From the NCBI GenBank assembly GCA_027924585.1, contig BSBM01000232.1:30527001-30591000 (forward strand): 64,000 nt of DNA. Direction: 5' to 3'. The stretch is from Larix kaempferi (Eukaryota; Streptophyta; Pinopsida; Pinales; Pinaceae). Below the pieces are notes generated by a model. That model saw only the letters and a list, made by a program, of their open reading frames with translations, was not told where the DNA came from and did not search any database. Position numbers and translations under genes: made by a program. Position 1 is the stretch's first letter. Each line of letters opens with the position of its first letter. Positions 58,124 through 64,000 of the stretch are shown one piece after another.

Positions 58124-61100
58124 GGAGCATGATTGAAATTAACATTGACTCAATTTTCACACATATATTAAACATGTAATAATTTTAAATTGAGAAGAAA
58201 ATCTACATTATAAAAACATCTGACATATCTAAATAGCTTCAAAGATCCTGCTAATTAATAGAGTAAGATCATGAAAATTGTTAGAGGCTTTAAGTTATGC
58301 AAATCTAAATCAATTTTATGTCAATAGATCCAATGATAAAGTAATCATAATTCCCAGAATAAAATTCAAGAGATTGTGATCTTAAAAAAAAGTAAGCATA
58401 CCAAAGAACTAAGTTCCGGCAATTTACTTAATTTCATTGAGAAAAAATGATAACCAATATAAACAGTCAATTTCTATTGCTCTCTAAAAGAACAATTTGT
58501 ACAAAGCTTACAAAAAAGTCCTACTCATACCTATGGAGCATCATTTCTCCATAAACATGTTGATCTACCAACTGTTGGCTGGGAGTGCTTCCATGTTGAC
58601 TTCTTTGAAAGAAACTTTACAAAAGAAAATACAGAGAAGATAAAGTTCATCCTCTGGTATCTGGAGACCCTCCTCCCTCTCTCAAAATTTTGAGTTCGAA
58701 TTTATAGAAGTGAAGAGCAGTGGTAAGGATAGCATCAAATCCCCAGGTGTCCGGTTCGTTCAACTGGATGCCAAACCAGCCGCAACGAATTTATGGAAAA
58801 TTAACCTATGTTCAGTCACGTTTTTCTCTCAAACTGTTGAGATATTTCTAAAACTGCCCGCGGTTATGGGTAAAGGAGCCCATTTGGGAAGTGGCTTTTC
58901 AACCGTTTGAGTTAATTCCTCACGGTTTGCTCACAACCCTCCATGCAAAAACATCTCTCTTACAGGTGCGCGATCTGTTTTTTAATTTCATCCTTCGAGT
59001 GACAGAAACAACAAATTAGGGTTTTCGTGCAAATATTATGTATTAACATTCTAAATAGTGCCTTATGTTTATTATATCAAAACCAATTAAATAAATAAAT
59101 CATTAACATTGTCTTTGAATAGACAATAATAATAATTAACAAATATTGAATTTTCAAAAGATATTGCATAAACACTATATTACTTTTAGATCGGAATTAT
59201 ATGACTGGAAGAAATTAAATATTTTCATATATATAGACATTAATAAGCCATCTAAATAAAAATTAGTTTAACAACAAGGAGAATTAGTTATTTTTCGTGA
59301 AAAAATAATACTTCACTTAATGAATGGGAATCATTGACTCCTTCCATAGTTTCCAAGCATGTTCTCTAGGATATAATAAAATTATAAAATAAGCCTTGAG
59401 TAAATTATTTAAACTTTGTCCTAAAATTATAACATCTCAAAAAGGACAAGTTTTCATCAAAAATTTAAGGCTAGTAACATTCAATGATCCTTTCAAAATT
59501 GAAACCAAGGTTAAAGCTCTATTTCTTTAAAATGAAAATTTGTAAGACGAGGATTGAACATATAAAATTGAGTATTTAATTGAATTATTAAAATCCATCA
59601 AAGTATACAATTATTCGTTGATACATTTAAGAATCAAAATGTTTTGCAAGACTATAGAAGAATTAAGATAATTCAACCAAGCCAAAATGAAATAAGTATC
59701 ATGAATAACCTTAAATAAGGACATAGAAGCATAATTAAGTCGTCACGAAGCCAGAAAACCAATGTGGTAAAGATCAAACAAATCGTCAAAACTCAATTTC
59801 ATGAAGGGTAAGAATTTTAATCAAATGTTAAAGGCTTGAAAAATTCAATGGATCATTCAAATTCAGAAGTAAGAGCATGGTCCCGCCATTTGATATAAAC
59901 TCTTTCAAGACGTAAATTGGAATTATTACAATTGAGCTTTTAGTTAATTAATTATGATTTATCAAAATGGTCGTTAACTCGCAAATGCACCGACAAACCA
60001 AAATTTGTTACAATTGTTGAAGCATCATATAAAACCAACAAAGCCAAACCAAAAGATATGATTAGATCAAATTAACTCAAGTAAGACTAAGTAGGTTTTG
60101 TTCATCAACTAAAGGGGCAAAAGACGCCAACGACAAAAATATCTACATCACCAAATCCTTATTCAATGAAATCCAAGCAACCACCTACCAAAGCAAGGAA
60201 TATAAGATAAAAGAGAATCAAAACAAAATATTTACAAAATTTACATAGGGGGGCCCTTGATTTTGAAAAATAAAGGGGAAGTTGTTGGGGTGCCAACATG
60301 ACTCTCAATGGAATAAAAGGGGTCGTAAGAATGGGAAATATACATAGGGGTACGACGACAGACTGTCGACCCTGAAATAGCACTCCACACAAGGTTCGTA
60401 ACCCGTATCAGATCACCCGATGAAGTGTGTGTTGTACAGGCGAGGCCACAACGATTTGGTTGCATATGATGTGTTGAGGGACGCGTAATAAGGAAGATCT
60501 TATTCCTCAATCGTCATTAGTCTCCATGGAAGTTTAGTTAGAAGATCACGGTAATGAATCTTAATTGCTGCATAGTACTCCCCACACAAGGAAAAGGAAG
60601 TTGTCGGAAGGACCCATAGAAGAGGTACGTATACAACGACAAGAAAGGAAATATTTACATTCTTGTATATAAAAATTTAGGCATATATGTTAAATGTTGC
60701 ATATATGGAAATTTAGAATAATTGACTGAAAAAGAATTTTAAATTAAGAGATATTAGAAAAAGGGATAATTGGGGTAGAAATTATGTACACCCATTAATT
60801 CAGGATAGATATGCATTGGATTAAAATGTAAATAATATTAAAAATAATTAATTATGGAGCAAATCTAAATTAGAAAATATCTACAGATCAACTCCACAGG
60901 CACCCACTAATCTAGGGATTGGAATTTTAGACTAGGGAGACAACAAAGAGAGAATAAAGGAATTTAGGTGCACCAATGTGTGAGAGTGACACGTGTTTCA
61001 TGAGAAGGAATAATAAGGAATTAATAAATTAAAAGTTAATTGTGCATGAGAGGACACATGTCATGCAAGAATTTTTCTATTTAAGAAAGGGAGAAAGAAG

Positions 61101-61644
61101 AGAGAATGATCCCTTGATCCCTAATGTTGGATGGACTTCTTAATAGAAGTTTTCATTTGAGTGTGGTTCATTGGAGTTTGGTTGATAATTGCTCTAGGGA
61201 TTGGGATATCCCATCAGAGAGTCAAGTCTTGTATGTTATTACGACCCCTATTTGATCGGGGGATCGGGAGGAAGGAGAGTACTCCCGATAAGGTAGGAAG
61301 GTCAACCGAGGAGTCGCTCAATACTTCGTCAAGCATTTAATTTAATTGGAGCGGTATCGGATTCGATATCACCATCAAGAGCAATATCAACCTTCAGGAC
61401 AAGTGCACATCTATTTCCAAAAAAGAAAGAATTCTTGCATTTGATTATAAGATAGTTGTATATTAGAGTGTACTTATACGGGTGAATTACAGAGATTAAG
61501 ATGCATTTATATATTTTGCATGATGTTTTTATTGAATACCGTGGTTCGAATTCTACCTTTCGGGTTTGATATAATTTGATCTATTCATGTGAACTGTTGA
61601 TGGATTTTCTCTTGTCAAATGTTACAGTTCAAATTATCGTTTTA
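58124..61644 (+). other. Unassigned AT-rich region, possibly Gypsy-2 3' LTR interior
   Basis: About 3.5 kb with no gene I can support. Short frames (58710-58910, 60159-60510) have no motifs. It lies between the interrupted start and the recognisable end of the Gypsy-2 3' LTR, so it may be LTR interior (U3) or a further insertion. A promoter-like segment lies at 60990-61110. Confidence 0.45.
60990..61110 (+). promoter_or_regulatory. Promoter-like segment: G-box, TATA-like, purine-rich start region
   Basis: A CACGTG core at 60990-60995, a TATA-like ctatttaag at 61077-61085 and an AGAA/GGAG-rich stretch downstream. The spacing fits a plant core promoter, as in LTR U3/R borders, which would support placing 58124-61644 in the Gypsy-2 LTR. 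Confidence 0.35.
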
Positions 61645-62804
61645 CATAAATTACTATTGGGGTTTCGGTTCTAATTGAATCAACTAAATTGTGAAATCAA
61701 TTAACCGACTTGTTCATGCGACAGATCATGGGATTCCCAACCACTAGATTCTTATATGTATTTTTTTATTCAATTTAATAAGTTGCTTAATTCACTTATA
61801 AGGGAATAGCAGAACTGTTCGTATTTTGGGAGGGTGGAATATAGATCTGATCCATGATTTAATTCCTGAACTTTATTCTTTTTTTTATTAAAATATGTTA
61901 ATATAAATAATTCTCTTAAGAAGATCATCCACTTACCACGCATGACATTCCTTACAATGTTAAATGCACCCTACCTTAGAACTAGCCCTGGTGGTAGTTG
62001 GACCACATTTATTTCATTAAAAGAAAACCAATTCTGTTAGCAGTAAATCTTGGAGAGATACTCTGCAACCTTACCCTGTCGGAAGGGACTGATAGTGTGA
62101 CCCTGCCTTAGAAAACCCACCTAACATCTTGTAGTTAGTTTGCATTATGTTTAATATCACCCTATTAATTTCAACCAAGAAACTCCCTTGCGATGACTCC
62201 CAATGAAGCAGTTATGTCTCTGTGAATTCTTCTGTAGGTGAAATGACACAAGACAGCCACGTATTCTAGATAATCATTGTAACATCTATGGAAATGTAAC
62301 AAGAGGTTGATTGTCTCCGGAGTTAATATTACACTCAGTTATTTTAATTAATAACTTGTCGAACAAAATTTAACCGTGAAATAACAACGATTATGTTTTT
62401 CTTAAAAAGATGTCGTATGACGAGGACTGCCTGATGCTTAATGAATAATTATAGAATTATATTGATTTATCTTAAAGGAAACTATGATATATCGTGATCC
62501 ATTATGGAATTACATTTAGATGTCAAAAGGAAATATTTGATGAATTATTTATGGAGTTACTTTTGAAATTCTTGAAAAGAAGGTATTTATATGCAATAAA
62601 ATAATTATAGAATTGTATTTATTTACTTTTAAAGAAACTATGATATGTGATGATCCATTATGGAATTACATTTTGATGTCGAAAGAGAAAAATACTTGAA
62701 TAAATGAAAGTTAAAGGATCTACTTTTTGTAAAGTCAATGATATTATGAAAGGAATTAATTAAGCTTTTATTGATGGTTACACTGACATGTAAGATGTAA
62801 TAAA

Positions 62805-62838
<34 letters not shown>

Positions 62839-62849
62839 CCAAGCTTTAA
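61645..62849 (+). repeat. Gypsy-2 3' LTR, last part
   Basis: It matches 47655-49517 in order, lacking the part equal to 47919-48619 (join at about 61912). A (TA)n run lies at 62808-62830. Confidence 0.87.
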
Positions 62850-63873
62850 ATTTCCCTTTTGTTCAACACAAGAAATTTATTCACACATTGGGATTCATGT
62901 TGTGTCTTGGATTCCATTAGACTTCATTTGTGGTTTCCTTGTCTCTGTCAGCAGTTTTCATTATTGGTTGTTATTCATAGGGTCTCTTTCGTGCACTATT
63001 TGTATCTGGTACATGTGAGAGACGCACACTGTTATTGGTTCATCATGTTTGTCCGAGTTCTTCCAAATCATTCATCCTATATTCATACCTTGTGCTGGTT
63101 TATGGGGGATTCCCTAATGCCCTCATTCTAGTGGATCTCATTCCATCGACTTCATATCATCTATTATGGAATTGGGATCTAGAGTCAGATGAGTACCTTT
63201 AGACTTGCAGTCATCAGTGGCAGGTTCTCTCTTCATCGACAGTTGGGAATACATCAATGTATCATGATCGATGGATTGTGAAAGTGTTCAACCTCAACAC
63301 CTTTATTCACACTTGTTGAATGTACTCGGTGCCTTCACACCCATTTTAATCATTGTTGGGTAGTCTTGTGTCTGTTAACATTATACCTCAATAACCAGTA
63401 ATCTGATGATGTTTCATCGTGTTCGACTTCAATACATGTATTCACGTGATGGGACATGCACCATCGACAAATCATGTAGAATACCTCATACTATAGTGGC
63501 ATCATCCTATATGCTACTACTCTTGATCTTGACAGTACCTATGGGACCTCAATTCTCATGACAGAGCAGTTGTACTCCAGTATATACCATATGTCTTCAG
63601 TTGGTTTGGAGACTAGACTCCACTGTGTGTTGCTCATGGTTGTGACCACTTCTGACATATGTCAATTATGTACTGCCTATTCATGGCCAGGAACACCTAT
63701 TGTATGAAACTGCTATGTACTTCATATTTGCATTCATGTATACAAACTCAATATTGTAATGTTCTGATGAGTGGATAGTTCTTCTGGATAGGTCTCCACT
63801 ACTCCACTCTGAGATTTATAATGCATTTTGACCATCATGATCACCCCTCTAACCTCATACATTAGGGGGCATA
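62850..63873 (+). mobile_element. Gypsy-3, 3' internal end of a Tat-like element
   Basis: Non-coding. It shares words in order with the 3' region of Gypsy-1 (31970-32170): gttcaacctcaac, ccagtaatc/ccgataatc and gttcgacttcaa. It ends in a purine-rich attagggggcata directly before a TGTTATAG LTR start, the same arrangement as before the Gypsy-1 3' LTR. The 90-codon frame at 62859-63131 has no motif. Confidence 0.55.
63861..63873 (+). other. Probable Gypsy-3 polypurine tract
   Basis: attagggggcata before the TG at 63874. Confidence 0.5.
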
Positions 63874-64000
63874 TGTTATAGCATGGTTTGCCACACCCTA
63901 TGCAACATGCCTTGATGGCCTACCTTGTCCCTCTGCAGACTCATCCTACCCTTCTTGCTCAATGAAAACCCCAAAAAAACATATTCTTGTTGATGTACAC
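63874..64000 (+). repeat. Probable start of Gypsy-3 3' LTR (cut by window end)
   Basis: It begins TGTTATAGCATGG, comparable to the TGTTACACC start of Gypsy-1. Only 127 bp are visible and no partner LTR lies in the window. Confidence 0.5.

Larger units (their letters stand above)
47655..62849 (+). mobile_element. Gypsy-2, chromovirus (Ty3/gypsy with chromodomain)
   Basis: It contains a truncated 5' LTR (47655-49517), PBS, a single-frame gag-pol (49747-54150) ending in a chromodomain-like tail, and a 3' LTR starting TGTAATGCTC at 54182. That LTR is interrupted by Copia-5; its end (61645-62849) matches the 5' LTR. The part 58124-61644 has no second copy here and is assigned to the element only provisionally. 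TSDs cannot be read. Confidence 0.78.

Noticed and set aside
58690-58910. Minus TATA-like tataaattcgaac (58696-58708) or plus 66-codon frame as a host gene
   Set aside because: No downstream coding region on the minus strand and no motif on the plus strand; a TATA-like word alone is not enough in AT-rich DNA.
60159-60510. Two overlapping minus frames of 77 and 89 codons
   Set aside because: No motif, no start context and mutual overlap; chance frames in unassigned DNA.
61345-61375. gcggtatcggattcgatatc as a PBS for another element ending at 61347
   Set aside because: It resembles an initiator-Met PBS, but no LTR partner ends there, and 61645-62849 is explained better as LTR because its copy ends at a true PBS at 49520.

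Overview
This is land-plant nuclear DNA made almost entirely of LTR retrotransposons that have inserted into one another. I see no host gene, tRNA, rRNA, CRISPR array or bacterial signal. Most primer-binding sites are of the plant initiator-Met type (TGGTATCAGAGC-like), the families are plant Ty1/copia, chromovirus and Tat-like Ty3/gypsy, and old decayed copies dominate. That suggests a large plant genome, perhaps a gymnosperm. The clade is inference only; nothing here fixes the species.

Left part (1-15163). Copia-1 (minus strand, 339-6497) lies inside the 5' LTR of LARD-E2, a large non-coding gypsy-like element. E2 runs from 6498 to 45782: 5' LTR remnant 6498-7463, PBS at 7466, non-coding internal region to 15150, polypurine tract 15151-15163, 3' LTR 15164-16307 plus 44165-45782. 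A block of about 3.35 kb (one Copia-1 LTR plus the first part of E2) is tandemly duplicated, 5898-9237 and 9238-12615. The second copy starts with a solo Copia-1 LTR. Fragments at 1-338 show that the array once extended further left.

Middle part (16308-44164). Copia-2 (minus) is inserted in the E2 3' LTR, with flanks ggaat/agaat. Two later elements sit inside it. Gypsy-1 (plus, 19667-33545, TSD gagat) splits the Copia-2 integrase and is a Tat-like element with an extra RNase H after its integrase. Copia-3 (plus, 35884-41263, TSD caaac) lies between Copia-2 gag and a long plus-strand ORF that is antisense to Copia-2. Gypsy-1 also carries an antisense ORF, which resembles the plant mobile domain. 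These two antisense accessory ORFs are the most interesting coding material after Copia-5.

Right part (45783-64000). Copia-4 keeps its 5' LTR and gag (45852-47654) and is then fused to a truncated LTR of chromovirus Gypsy-2 (47655-62849). Gypsy-2 gag-pol stays in one frame over 4.4 kb but carries many nonsense codons. Its 3' LTR is interrupted by Copia-5 (55049-58123, TSD ggagc), a young gag-only element with a 360-codon ORF. From 62850 the window holds the 3' tail of Gypsy-3, a relative of Gypsy-1, whose 3' LTR starts at 63874 and runs off the window.

Inferred order of insertion: E2 is old; Copia-1 and Copia-2 came later; Gypsy-1 and Copia-3 came after Copia-2; Copia-3 and Copia-5 look youngest, with near-identical LTRs and perfect TSDs. 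No element has an intact full gag-pol.
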